Shown here piece after piece: positions 24,401-36,899 of a DNA stretch of 64,000 nucleotides. The stretch is from contig NC_045132.1 of NCBI RefSeq assembly GCF_007655135.1, forward strand, positions 18,304,534 to 18,368,533. Direction: 5' to 3'. The notes under the pieces were generated by a model. It did no database searches, was not told the origin of the DNA, and was given only the letters and a program-made list of their open reading frames with translations. The DNA comes from Punica granatum (taxonomy: Eukaryota; Streptophyta; Magnoliopsida; Myrtales; Lythraceae). Made by a program: the position numbers and the translations under genes. The first letter of the stretch is position 1. Every line of letters begins with the position of its first letter.

Positions 24401-25449
24401 ATCTTGATAGAACCGCTTTCCGAACCTGACCACAGGTCCCCAAATGATGATATGGCAATGGAAAGGATGGGTCCGCGATGGCCCTGCCAGCAAAGGGCTT
24501 CCCCGAACCGTGTCTTGCTACTGGCCCAGCCGCAGCTGCCTCCACTAGGAGGCATCTTCCAGCACCGGATCCTTCCGTCCCTGTGGCCACTCCAGACCAG
24601 GTGGTTCGCCTCATCGGAGGCCATGCACAGGGTGGGTGAAATCCCGGCCACGGACTCGCGGAATGGCGCCGTATCCAATTCCGCATCCTCCCCCAAGTTG
24701 CAGGCGGAGTACAAATCGTGAGTCAGGTCCCAGACCCGGAGGTTCTGCTCTCCACCAGCCCACAGGTGAGTCGGGGTCGCCACTATCGTCCTCAGGAAGC
24801 ACCCGATTTGGGTCTCCCGCAGCGGGTGCGGCCTCACCTCGAGGCTCGACGGACGTCCCGGGTGGACGGCCGCCCGGGGCGGCAGCTTGAAGATCCCCGT
24901 CCCGCCTCCTCTGCCGATGAACTCCGGCAGACCGGAATTGCTGCTTACAGCATGCGAGGCGGCGACAGTGGCGGCGGGAGCAGAGGAGAGCTTCCGGTCC
25001 AGGAACTGGAGCATGTAGTCGAGTCGTTTGGTGGTGGACTCCATTGAAGTAGTGGAGGACCGCCGGTCGTCCTCATCGTCATCGGAGGCGGCGGCGGAGG
25101 AGGAGGACGAATCGTCGAAGTGGCGGCTGAAAATTCTGGGTCCACTGCCGGAATTGGCCTCGGGGAGTAAGGTGCCGGACAAGAGGGGATTGCTATCCGG
25201 GCTCGAGCCAGTCAAGAGATCGAAATTATCGCCGCCGTTGAACTTAGCTTCCATTGGGTCATCCGAGGAGAGCGGGGAGAGAAGATCGAGGGGCGGCGGA
25301 GGATTTTCCGAAGGCGGTGTTGTCGTGGTGGTGCCGGTAGAGGCGTTACACTGTGTGTTCGGTAGCGGCGTTTCTTCTTTTGGTCCGCCTCCGCCAAAGT
25401 TTGTTAACCCGTCGAAACGAACTGACGAGTCCCGACAAGTCAGATTCAT
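18422..25449 (-). CDS. FRA3: FRA3-like type II inositol polyphosphate 5-phosphatase with WD40 repeats
   Basis: Ten exons, all GT-AG with consistent phases: 25449-24188, 23883-23094, 22758-22634, 22207-22123, 21449-21284, 21181-21141, 20754-20487, 20200-20077, 19402-19042 and 18778-18422. They sum to 3579 nt (1192 aa). Residues 1 to about 190 are Pro/Ser/Thr-rich. WD40-type repeats follow to about 640 ([50 protein letters not shown]). The 5-phosphatase core starts at [13 protein letters not shown] and has [24 protein letters not shown] and [12 protein letters not shown], the two family signatures. The C-terminal part (DSDHKPVRC to [11 protein letters not shown]) matches plant At5PTase12-15/FRA3. 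Known members remove the 5-phosphate from phosphoinositides and affect actin and secondary walls. A stop lies directly before this ATG; a later start at 25254 (MEAKFNGG) is possible. Which of the four paralogues is nearest is not certain. Confidence 0.93.
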
Positions 25450-25837
25450 TCAACAAGCTGGAAATTTCATTTCGCGTCCCCGAAGTTTATGTTTGTAGCT
25501 ATTTCACCCCTTGAAGTTTATAAGGTCGTGGTGCACCTCGAACCGAGTACAGTCCGTTTAGCAGGAAAAGAATAAATAAATTATTTGGTAATGTCGTGCA
25601 ATGCCTAAAAAATATACAGAGACCAAGTGAAATATTATACGAAAGAGATCTGTAAAAACCCATTGACGACTCGCATGTGGATCATGTGATGATTATTAAT
25701 AGTAATCTGTAAAATCGCACTATGATCAATGTCCAATTAATGAAATAGAGGCTCAGGGTTTAGGGGGGTAAATTTGAAATACTTTAAGAGTTCAAGTCAA
25801 AAATGCAAATTGAAATGTCTCTCGAAAATGCACTCAT
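25450..25837. other. Upstream region of the 5-phosphatase gene
   Basis: Non-coding. Likely contains the 5' leader and promoter of the minus-strand 5-phosphatase; no specific motif is convincing. Confidence 0.4.
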
Positions 25838-26113
25838 TTGTTTGGTTTCACAAACAAATTTTAACTTTAATTTTAATTATACTTCACTTAACCGCAATTA
25901 TCTTCAATTCAACAACACAATCATTACTTTCTCTTAACTAATTATTACTTTCTTTCAATTATTTTTTTTTCAAAATTTAACAATACAATCATTACTTTCT
26001 CTCAACTATTCATTATTTTTTCACACTTTTTCTCATAATTCAACAACACAATCAATCATAACCCAATTAAAATCAAAACTCAACTCTACTTAATTCTAAA
26101 ACCAAACATAGCA
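25838..26113. mobile_element. MITE, second copy of the family at 12879
   Basis: Ends TTTGTTTGGTTTCACAAAC and, in inverse, ATGTTTGGTTTTAGAATT. It shares with the 12879 copy the interior blocks TTATCTTCAATTCAACAA, ACAATCATTACTTTCTCT and CAACTATTCATTATTTTTTC. Exact ends and target duplication are not resolved. Confidence 0.75.
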
Positions 26114-28748
26114 ATTCTATTAACTTAGCTCCAAAAGATAGTTTGAATTAGATATTAGAAAGAAAAGAAGAAAAAGGGAAGCACTTCCAAGTACATATTT
26201 GCAAATAAACGTGTCAGCCACTAAGTTTGATGTGGGTATCCACCCATTTTGCATATTAAAAGTGCAGCCTTTTCTCGCCGCATTAGGAAGAAATGCCGAT
26301 AAGTTGGGGCAGTCCCAAATGAAGCTAAAGTCAAATTAAATTGTAAATTCAATAGATTTGTATTTCGGTAAAATTATTTGGTGTAATTCACATACTTTGA
26401 GGATGAAATTGAGGTTTCAGTTGTGACAACTTCAAAGAGTTATGGACAGTCCGCGAACTAACGTTGCGAGATACAATCGACTGTAATGGTGATTATTTGC
26501 TAAATTTCATTTGATTTCCCGAACGAAAGGATACATTATGAAGTGGATAATCTCTCCGGTTTGTGCCCATTGAATACAAATGAAAAGGGTTTTTGATGCC
26601 ATCATTCATATAGAATCATTTAAAACAGGAAAAACCGAGAGAGATGGTTTGGGATTTTTTCGAGTTTGCTAATCGAAGAATTCATAAGGCTTGAATTGTA
26701 TCCGAAAAAGAAACTTCCTATTCAACTCTAACAACTTCCTTTTGGGGACAAATAATTCTCTTGGGAATGTACAATGCGCGTCTTGAGCTTACATCGTTCA
26801 TCACCGACTTCCTTTTCAATCAACTTGTTCTTCCCCAACTAAGTTCGAAGTTCGAGTGCACCTCCTTCACCGCCCAACTACGAGTTGTTCGAAGTTCTTC
26901 ACCAACTCCATCTCCAAATTTGGTTCGAGCTTCATCTCTTATCCATCTGGACCATCTCCAAAGTACTTCTTCAACAATTAGCAGTTACAAAAATTTACGC
27001 AGTATTCATGCCTTCACGGATTATTTGAATATTTAGCTTACTTTGCACAGATCAATTAAGCAGGATTAGCTTTTTTTTCATCGGATTATCTGAATGTTTT
27101 GCATACTTTGCATGGATCAATTAAGCAGCGTTAGTTTTTATTCATCATTAAGTTGTTCTAGAAACTTTCGGTTTGAATGATAAAAACAAGATAAGATGTC
27201 CTCCTTTTGACCTAAGTTTGTGGCTAATGGGCAATCCATTTATAACCCGGGATGTCCAGGCTTCGCTTGTCTAATTCCCGAGACTCCGTGAACTCCCAGC
27301 GACGCACGGAGCAGGTAATCACACCAAATGCGTTCCAATGGCTCCAAAGGGTTTCGAATCCGAGATCGGGTGAATACTCAAAATCCTCCTTAACCACTAG
27401 CTCCAATCCCTTGAAGTTGACAATCCATGTATATGATCATGGGCAATGTGCATCTCATATACTTGTTGGTGAAAAGTAGGTATACGCGGGGGGCCGGCCT
27501 GCTTCTCTGCATTATTGCATGTGGCTAAATGTTGACTTCCCCTCTCACATCACACCCATGCAATACGTATGTCTACATGTACGTACTTATTGTTCCCTTT
27601 TTTAAACTAATATAAATATAAAACTTAGATAGGTTCATTGTTATAAGAAAAGAAAAGAAGGATCAAAGATATCTTGTATAATAATTTGTGGACGGCAAAG
27701 CCCATCACTCTTTGTCCTCACCAATTACATTATTATTATTATTATCGCTTTTTATTCACTTTTCATAGCAATATATAATATGATTCTTAAGATTCACGTA
27801 CATTCTTCTCTTTGGCAAATGATGATAGTCCCTCGAACTTTATCGTGCCCTTCCTGTCACCGACCTCCACCGGCATAACTAACCGGAGCCAAGCCTATAT
27901 CTCCCTTTTTGTAACTTTTAAAATTTGAGGTGGTCCTGATTCAATATTTTACCACTACAACCATATACATCTTATTAGTACAAATCGGTTTCAAAAGGAT
28001 CTAGAAACTTAATCCAAGGGGAGTGAAATTAAAGGGGAAAAAAAAGAAAAACTAAAATTGTAAAGTTAAGGGGATAAAATACGACAATTTTTTATATAGA
28101 AAAAGCAAAGTCGTTATAGAATATAAAGAAATTTAAAAATTTTCCTGAGTCCTGGCGCCCCCCTGGGTCCATCCTTGGCTACTTGTTGCGGTTCAGAACA
28201 TGAGTTTTGAGATATTTATAGTGGCACTGTTGTTCGACCATGGGTGCATGAGGTGCCCATTCAATTACTTGCAAAAGTATCGTCATTCATGCACGAAAAC
28301 TGTCATCTTACTTTTTAATTATGCATGGGTGAAAGAATAAAAAAATGAAATATGGTGAAAGAATGAAAACATGAAATATGGTGAAAGAATAAACAAATTA
28401 ATGACTTTTTAGAAAGATTGAAATATCAAATTAATTAGTAAAAGCTAAATACATAAACGAAGTGCCAAATTTAATTGGTGTCACATATATGGATAGGAAA
28501 GAGTAAGCCCAGGTGCATCCAATGCTCTTGCTTGGACGAAATAAATTCGATATAATATCAAATCAGTGAGCTAAGAGGTTCGTGTGGATGGCATTTGGCA
28601 AAGTCATGAGCCGGTGGTCTTCTCAAATCATGAAAACTTGCAATGTTTATGTAATTATGTGAATGCAGGAAAGAGATGAGATCTTGGTGAAAAAAAGGGG
28701 CATAAACGCATCACATATTCATGAGTTTCGGATTTTAATTACCTATTA
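26114..28748. other. AT-rich intergenic DNA; no gene recognised
   Basis: Only short open frames without family resemblance. One short stretch near 27250-27400 is GC-richer than its surroundings but was not identified. Confidence 0.5.
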
Positions 28749-29448
28749 CATTACTAAAAAGCGAGGGCGGGATCCCTTGCTAATCCCTCGCTAATGAAGG
28801 TTTAGTGAGGGATTAGCGAGGGATACGGATCCCTCGCTAAAACGAGTATATTTAATCTATTGAAAAATGTTAGCGAACCATTAGCGTGGGGATTGTCCCT
28901 CGCTAACTAAAAAATAAATTAAAAAAAGATTTATCTTCCTAGTGAGGGATTAGCAAGAGGTATGGATTAACGAGGGATATGGATCCCTCACTAAAACGAG
29001 CTAATCCATAGAAAAATGTTAGCGAAGGATTAGCGTGGGACTGTCCCTAACTAATTAAAAGATAATTTTTTTAAAAAAATGTATCTTTCTAGAGAGGAAT
29101 TAGCGAGGGCCGAGGGTCATATCCCTCGCTTGTCCCTTTCAAAAAACAAAATAAATTCCTTCCGCCTTCAACCCCTTATCGTTACTTTGTGTTTGCCATG
29201 TCTCATATCTTTTGATTTTTCATACAAAATTATAACTAATAAATTTGGAAAATTTACATATTTTTTTAATTAGCGAGGGATCCGCCCTCACTAATCTGCC
29301 AATAAATTTATGGTGGATTAGCGAGGGCCAATCCCTCCTACACATGGACAATTTTTTAAATTTTTTTTTTAAGGATTTGCGAGGGTTACTTAGCGAGGGA
29401 TCGGATCCCTCATTAAGTCCCTCGCTAATTGCTCGTATTTTAATAGTG
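28749..29448. mobile_element. CACTA-like non-autonomous element with dense subterminal repeats
   Basis: Left end CATTACTAAAAAGCGAGGG and right end, in inverse, CACTATTAAAATACGAGC, flanked by TTA on both sides (28746-28748 and 29449-29451), a 3-bp target duplication. The motif GCGAGGGAT or its complement ATCCCTCGC occurs many times in both orientations, often paired (GATTAGCGAGGGAT). Subterminal motif arrays bound by the element's own protein are known for CACTA/Spm elements. About 700 bp, no transposase. Confidence 0.72.
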
Positions 29449-29451
29449 TTA

Positions 29452-32400
29452 CTACTTATACTGGAAAATATGTCGGTGGTGTAACTTTCACTTTCCTTTT
29501 TTACCCATACTCCTATAATTCTATTAATCAAGAGCTCTTTGATCATATGATTAACCACCCTCTTCTGCACTCTCTCCATCTCTCTCCCCTATCTCTCCCC
29601 CTTTTTTCATCCGCCAGCCTTCCTGTCCATTGCATTCCTTCTGTTTTCATTTTCTTTTTCAAGTTTCAGTATTAACTTTTTTAAAAAAAATTTATAAATC
29701 AATCAAATTATATAGCAATTAAAAAAGAAACAAAACCAAATGATTAGATAAATGAACGAAGAATATCAAATCGGTTGCACATCACACACGTACAAATGTG
29801 AGTCCGCATGGTCTAATTCTACGTGTAGCCCGAGTGCACGATCTAATTGTTAATTTTATTGCTTTTATTTTTAATCGAAAAGCTATATTTTTCTCTATCA
29901 AAAATGGGCAATTAATTATATTAGAAAAATAAAACCATAATAGGATGGGCATAAAGGAGTTATAAAATTATTTCAGAAATATATTTTTTAAAATAATTGG
30001 CACAAGTATAATTAAAAAAAATTCGAGTTGATTCCATTCGTAGCACGGGTTCTCCTCTATATATTTATATAGATATAGATAATAGGAAGACTTACAATTG
30101 TATCGTATTCCAAGCAGTTGGCTGGGCTGAAAACATTTCTCCTCAATGTGGCTTTGTGGGCTACTAAATGAATGTCTTCTTTTACAAAGGCTGAGCCCAC
30201 TCCAACTCCTTTCCCAAAGGAAGAGACCCTCCATGCAATGCAGACCTTAATTGGTCAAAAGACCCCAGTTTCTCTCCAACTCATAATTCGAGTTATACTA
30301 TTTATTGCACTCAGTTCCTCGGAAAGAGTTTGGTTCGGATGGCAAGAGAATTTGTTCTCTTTCACGTTCAGGACGTCATATCGAAATTTATCAGGAGGCT
30401 GCGAAAAGTAATTATCATAGGCGCATTCTAGATGACTTGACATAGATGGTCTGCTTGGATTTATTCAGGAGGGATCAATGAAAAATCCCCGACCATTACC
30501 CAGATTTTTAAAAATGGTAATAATTATAATTACCGTGCTCAATTAACGTACAATATAGTTTCTTTTGTTCTGATGCGTTAACCCATGGAATCTTAATAAC
30601 AAATGGTTTGCTCGTACTAATGTTTGCTTTTTTTAAAAAAAAAAAAGTTTCAGGAAAGATTGATGAATTTAAATAAGAAAATAAAAATAAAAAAATTTAA
30701 TAAAAGAATACTGATAATTTTAGCACTAAAAGAGACTGGAAATTTCTAAGTTATTGTCAAATATGGTACATTCATGAATGGACCGGATTTGGAGCAAAGC
30801 GAAGGACATGGATATGACAGAAGGCTGCAAGACAGTTGTCTGGCAATGACTTGGTGATATTTCACTTTTATTGTTTAGGAATGATTTCCTATTTTACTTT
30901 GAATTATATTTCCTTTTATTAGATTGCATTATTCAGGCAATAATCTCTCCAAGGGTGCATAATTTCTTAGATAAGTACGTTTTACTATTCTCATTTCCAT
31001 CTTTGCATATAATCAGAATATTTCTAGAATTCTCATTGGACAGCCAATTAGAAGATATTCTTATTACTTTTTACGATTAGATTTCTTAACCGCTCAAGAA
31101 TTATTTAGCGTACTTATAAATACTTGTGTAGCATACCTTGTAATAAAAGGCCTCCCTTCAACACGTTCAATATAACAATTTTTTTTTAGTGCACTTAGCA
31201 CCATTTCATTTATTTGATCAAATTAATAATTAAAAAAAATACTAAATGAAGTCATAATTTTGGGATTTCTTTTTTTAAGACCATTCATTCATTTATTTTT
31301 TACTGATTAACGCTCAAATTCCATAAAATTGATATTTTAAAATAACTTTTTTATTTTGAAAAATAAAAAATGAAAAATACAAAAGAAGAAGAAGAAGAAG
31401 TTTAAAACTACAAATGGAGAGAAGTACAGAGAAGAAGGGGCTGTTGATGCCAAGGCGATGTTACGCCAGAGACTTCCTTGCTTGGCGGTGGCCAACGGAT
31501 GGCTTTGGCAACCTATCTTACGGAGCAGGCGATTATGTTGCCGCTCTGACCGACCACGGCCTATCCTTGTTGCTGGCGTTCACTTGCCGCAGGTCTCATT
31601 TGAGCATCACATTGGTTTCTCTCCACGGCGCATCGCTTTTCGATCACTAGACAGCTTCGATTAGAGGACACGGTGAACCTATAGGAAGGTGAACCCTCGC
31701 CTTTCCCTCGATCATCTGTACTCATCACTTCTATCAGCTCCTCCTAGTCCTACGGGCAAGACTCGCTTCTGGCTGTTGACCATGCTCTAGAGAGGTGAGG
31801 GACACTGTGTTGTCCCGAATTTTGAGACCGTGCCCTAGCATGAATGCGCAACCCAACGCCGACACGGCGCGACCACAGGCCAAGAGTTTATCGCCGGATA
31901 AACACGTATTGATGTTGTTAATATGTGGAATCTAAGGAAAATATATTTTGAACAATTATTGGCAGCCAAAATGTATCCTTATTTAGTATTTCTTTTTCTT
32001 TTTTTTTTGTCCGTTCTTGCACTTCATCAACCCGTGTCTAACGTGCCCCGAACTCTGCATTATGCAAATCATCATTGGATCACATGCACGCCTTTTGATG
32101 CAATTTTCTCTTCGAAACAGTAAACGTGATAAAATGTTGTCAACTTGTGGACGAGTGACTATAGAACCCCCACAACTGTCGCTCGACATTGATCTTATGT
32201 CAAGTTGTCACTTATATATATATATATATATTCAAAAAATTCCCAAGCATTCTTCAAGCTAAAATAAAAAATAAAAATCCCAAGCATTTTCAAGGTAGCC
32301 CTAACCGTACCATTGTCATGCCGTCCGTGTCGATGCCAAAGGCCTTTCATGGTGGCTAGGCTAGGCATGTAAGCCAACCACCATCGGCACCAATGGATGC

Positions 32401-35190
32401 GCCGATCAACCAGAAGAGGACTTGATTTAAGCAGCAAAAGCCTTAAAATGCCACACATATGACATGACTTTCCATTGGGTACTACTTTCGAATTAATCAA
32501 TGCAAATAATTTTTGAAGGATGAATTTAATGGAGGGTATAGTACTGTCTCAATCGACCCATGTGGGTAGCGTACAATCAAATGGATGGATCAAATCGAGA
32601 GCAAGTGTCGCGTGGGTCTATTTTAGACTCGACGACTGATACGCAGCATCCGCGTAGGGACAAAGCTAATTTCAGTTTCTGGCAAACCTTGTACGTTGCA
32701 TTCTCAATGGAAAAGAAAACATTGGACCCCCACTGTCCTTTTCAAAATAATTGCAGATTCTGGAGGTCTTTTGCTCTCTGCAATCTTCCCCTCTACTACA
32801 GAGCCACGCTTTGCACGAGCCTTTTCAATTATTGTCCATAAAAGGGGAAAAAGAAAAAGAAAAAGAAAAAGAAAAACACCATTTACGAGAAAATTGACAA
32901 GAAATATTTCGACGGGTAAATAAAACCTCATTTTTGTGAATCAGACACCCATTTTGATTTCGGGTTCAAATCAAAGCGAGTTAATCCGTCTGTTACCCGA
33001 GATATTGACGTAAATTACATTTTATGACAGAGAATTATAAAAGTAACTTATAAAAGTACAATTAATTTTGATTGAAAAAAGACACAACAAAAGTTATATA
33101 TTCTACTGAAAAGACGTTACAAACATTACAGATCAGAGCGAGAGTCGAAGAAGAAGAAACCATGTTAATAAGGAAATATTTACTCTATTCTTATGAAAAT
33201 GCAAATAACATATATGCTAAGAGATAATAATCACTCACGAAAAGAAAAAGAGATAATAATCATATAGTACATATATTTTTGTATATATGCAAAGAATGAT
33301 AGATATCGTGTAAGGATTACGGTATTGGAAAAATAATTCTAAATTGAAAGATAATGCATAAAATGAATTTTTAAATCTTTTATTTATAGGAAACTTAAAC
33401 ATTGAATTTTAAAAAAAAACCACTTATCTCGAGAATACTATTCAGTAATTGAGAGAAAATTTTTGATATTCTACATACATTGAATATCAAAAATGTGTTC
33501 TCGATATTATACATATGTAGATTAGAGACAATGTACCTATCAAATATTAACATAAAACTTGACAAATACTTCGAATTTTTATTTATAATTAAATTCTCCA
33601 CCGAAATGACGTTTAATTATGAACTGAGGGTTTGTTAATAGAGTTCTTACAACATTATTACTCAACTTTTGTATATTATAATAGATTTTTTTAAGGCATG
33701 AATATTTTAGGTGGTGACTGCTAGCCTCAACCCCTTTCAGTCCATCCCTGCAAGTTATTACTGTACTAGATTCATTTCCTACTTATTTTAAGAAATTCCT
33801 CTCAATTCTGCAAATTATTGACCTACTAGATTTCTCAATATGTATATTATCGGTTAACTATGTGAAAGATATAATAAAGTATGTTTCTAGGAAAACGACC
33901 TTTAAAGTTTATAATAATTTGTTAGATCGACAAGACCGATAAAGATTAATCAAGATAATAATATATATAATGGGGAGTTCGAATTAAAAGCAAGGATATT
34001 TCTGGTGACAATTTTCCACCGTCCTAACCTTATCACATTCGTAAGAACTTCAGTTAAAATATCCGGCGCGAACTCAATGAGAACACGTGTGATAAAAAGA
34101 AAAAAAACCTCAACTTTTATTTTTAAATTTTCACAACTTCCATTATAACATATATAATGCTGACAGCATATTGATTGTGATTTTTCAATATAAGGAAACG
34201 ACGAGGTCCATTCATTTTAGATTTTTCGTCACCGTCCATTATAAGAGAATGTCAACCCCAGGGATAATGAAAGGTGCTTTTAAGAACTTCCTATGTTTAC
34301 AAGCAGAGATATATCCTGATAATTTATATTGTGAATCATATATATTTATATATATTAATAATTAATGAAAATGTGCAAAAGTACTTTGGAAAAAAAAAAG
34401 AGAAGGGAATAAATCAACTCAGATATACAATAATATATGATTTCCTTTAATACTGAATCTTTGGCGAGCCTATGAAGTATTGAATCCCTGCTTCTATTAT
34501 CAATATATGATTGTGCTTTTGCATATTCACAATTTTTCGATAACTTTTCTTTTTTTCTCTAATTATGATAAAAAAATTATGTACTATTAGTGTTTATGTC
34601 ACGAATGGTTCATGAAAAACCAGTTAGTCGTTGGATCAATATATAAGAGTGTCTACTCCCTGAACAGTGCTGTAAGAACCAGTATTGAACATCCCTCTGT
34701 AATTGAACCCGCCCCCATAGCAATAACATATTTTGGTTCATTATTGCCATGCCTACTGTTAATATTAGGTCCGCTAAGAGGGCTTTTATTTATTAAACAT
34801 ACGTATATAACTTTCTATATTGATTTCCTCCCTTATTGCAATTCTATTTATGAAAACACTAAGCAAAAAATTCTAGATTTTCTATTCAATCTATTCATTG
34901 AAAAATTAAAGGACTACAAATTATAGCAGAATGCGAGAGATTACCTTTTGATTTTACCTGATGCAGAAGAAGAAATAATAGCATGTTATCATACAGGATA
35001 TTCAGGCGTCAAATTCGGTTAGCAAATACTTTTGTGCATAATTCTTCAGGTTGATCCAATATGTAGGACAATTTCATGGACCCTTCGTGGCATATACATG
35101 AACGGTAAGATGGGTAGGATGTTGTAATAGGACAATTTGCCCCAAAAATAAAAACAAATAATTATAAAAAAGAAAAATATTCTGATCAAT
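29452..35190. other. AT-rich intergenic DNA; no gene recognised
   Basis: Long gene-poor stretch. A (GAA)n run lies near 31386-31402, a (TA)n run near 32213-32230 and an (AAAAAG)n-like run near 32846-32876. Positions 31414-31650 hold a GC-richer open frame of 78 codons (contains GNLSYGAGDYVAALTDHG) with no recognised family. The rest shows no coding or repeat structure I can support. Confidence 0.5.
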
Positions 35191-35200
35191 AAATTTTTTT

Positions 35201-36640
35201 GAGTAAATTAATAATTTGATCATCGAGAGATGCATGTTACATTAAATCTGATCTCAATAAATTTTTTATATCAAATTGAATCTTGACAGATTAAGTGTAT
35301 ATAAAATATGCCGTTCCGTCAGACTGCCATCTAATAATGGACGGAAAAATCTGATGTGGCATTAAATTAACAATTTGCCCATTGAGAGATTGGTGTTACA
35401 TCAATTCCGACCTCAAAAATTCTTTTTACATCAAATTGGACCATGACAGACTAAGTGTACATAAATTGACCCCTTCCGTAACCAGAGCCCAGAACCGCTT
35501 CTTGTGCCCGAGCCTCCACTTCCAGTACCTCCTCCCCCTCTTCTACCACCTCCTCCTTGCCCACCACTGCCATGTCCATATTGACTTCCGAATCCATATC
35601 CCGAGCCAAAGCCACCGTGGCCTAACCTTCCTCCACCACCACCACCTTTTCCTTCACCGCCTCTGCCACCACCATTGTCGCTACTATCTCCAAAGCCACT
35701 TCCTGAGCCATAACCTGATCCAGAGCCATATGAACCGCCACCGTCTCCATCACCTCTTCAAATTGATCTCTCCTGGACGGTCTCTGCACAACGAGGCTAG
35801 ATCTAGCATTTCCACAACCAAATATCGCCGAAAAATGGATCGTTAGGGTCGACCGAAACCCTAGATCACTCAAAGGTCTTCTACAATCCTTGCAATGTGC
35901 TCAGCGATCCTCGCAATAGACTTGGCAACGTTGTCCGAAGGTCGTCCAGCACTCATGAGCCGAGAACAACCCTCCGGAGCCTTGAAAAAGAAGCGATCTG
36001 CTGAATTGAGACTGCCATGAGTTTGAGACTTCTGTGGACCATGCTTCTCAAGCCTAGGGCTCGTTGAGCCGAGGGCTCCCCATCCCATGAGCTGGGCCCG
36101 CTAGTCCAATGCAAACCCACCCATGGGTCTATGGATGGTTGGCTCAAGAGAGCTCACATGGTGGAGAGTCACCATGATACTATTCATCTACTTCACGAAA
36201 AAGATAAATAGTATCTTTTTTAATTTTAATTATATTATTTTAGATTTATGGTTAGATTTATCTTTTTCGAATATGGCTCGGGTTACGGATCGGAATATGG
36301 TTCAAAGTTTTTTTAGGGAACTCACTTGGCCAATCATCGCAATTCCGATTAAAATTAATGGAGATATTGACGGAAAGGGTTAATTGATGCACACTTAATC
36401 TGTCATGGTCCAATTTAATGTAACATTAATCTTTCGAGGGCTAAATTGTTAATCAATGAATGCCACATCAAATTTAGAATGTCACATCAGATTTTTCAGT
36501 CAATTATTGGATTGCAGTCTGACGGAAGGGCCCATTTAATATACACTTAATCTGTGAAGGTTTAATTTGATATAAAAAATTTCTAAATGTCGAATTTGAT
36601 TTAACATATATCGCTCAATAACCGAATTATTAATTTACTC
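35201..36640. mobile_element. MULE-like element with long tandemly repeated TIRs and captured sequence
   Basis: Ends GAGTAAATTAATAATT and AATTATTAATTTACTC are inverted, and pairing extends about 280 bp inward. Each TIR itself contains two related units of about 140 bp (modules GACAGATTAAGTGTATAT and CCTTCCGTCA). Both ends border AAATTTTTT (35191-35199 and 36641-36649, with one extra T on the left), a near-perfect 9-bp duplication typical of Mutator-like elements. The interior 35490-36365 has no transposase but carries a glycine-rich coding stretch. Confidence 0.75.
35490..35768 (-). pseudogene. Glycine-rich protein gene fragment inside the MULE-like element
   Basis: On the minus strand a frame of about 90 codons without stops is almost pure Gly/Ser/Tyr/Arg (GGSYGSGSGYGSGSGFGD, later YGFGSQYGHGSGGQGGGG). 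It starts after an in-frame TGA and has no ATG, so it is a fragment. A short related segment on the plus strand near 36270-36312 reads EYGSGYGSEYGS. This resembles plant glycine-rich cell-wall or RNA-binding protein tails. Capture of host gene pieces by MULEs (Pack-MULEs) is well known; low complexity limits certainty. Confidence 0.5.
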
Positions 36641-36686
36641 AAATTTTTTCCATTTTTATTTTTGGACAAGGCCAATTGGGAGGCAG

Positions 36687-36692
36687 CACGTG
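36687..36692 (+). promoter_or_regulatory. G-box CACGTG upstream of the C2-domain gene
   Basis: Palindromic CACGTG lies 208 bases before the C2-gene ATG, with a CCAAT at 36672-36676. G-boxes bind bZIP and bHLH factors and form the core of ABA-response elements. Position is plausible, but occupancy is unknown and a 6-bp site can occur by chance. Confidence 0.4.
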
Positions 36693-36899
36693 GGCAAATG
36701 CGCGTCCCAAAAGGACACTTTGCCAAAATCAGCTGGCCTTCGTCCGTTCGCTGTGTCTGTCTGGCCACCATGGCCACTTCAAAAGCAGGTCAATTCTCCT
36801 GCCTGCTTTCCTCCATCCATCGTCCTCCCTTCCCCCTCGCCGGCTCTGTGCGTCCCTCTGCTATTTGCGAGCTTTGCGTCTCTCAAAGGAGAAGGAAGA

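Noticed and set aside
24314..25498. Plus-strand and other minus-strand open frames over exon 1 of the 5-phosphatase
   Set aside because: Shadows of a GC-rich coding exon; low-complexity translations without family motifs.
26761..27479. Short open frames (60-91 codons)
   Set aside because: No motif, composition or neighbour evidence for a gene.
31414..31664. GC-richer 78-codon frame in an AT-rich desert
   Set aside because: No family recognised and no splice or promoter context; kept only as a note within the intergenic entry.
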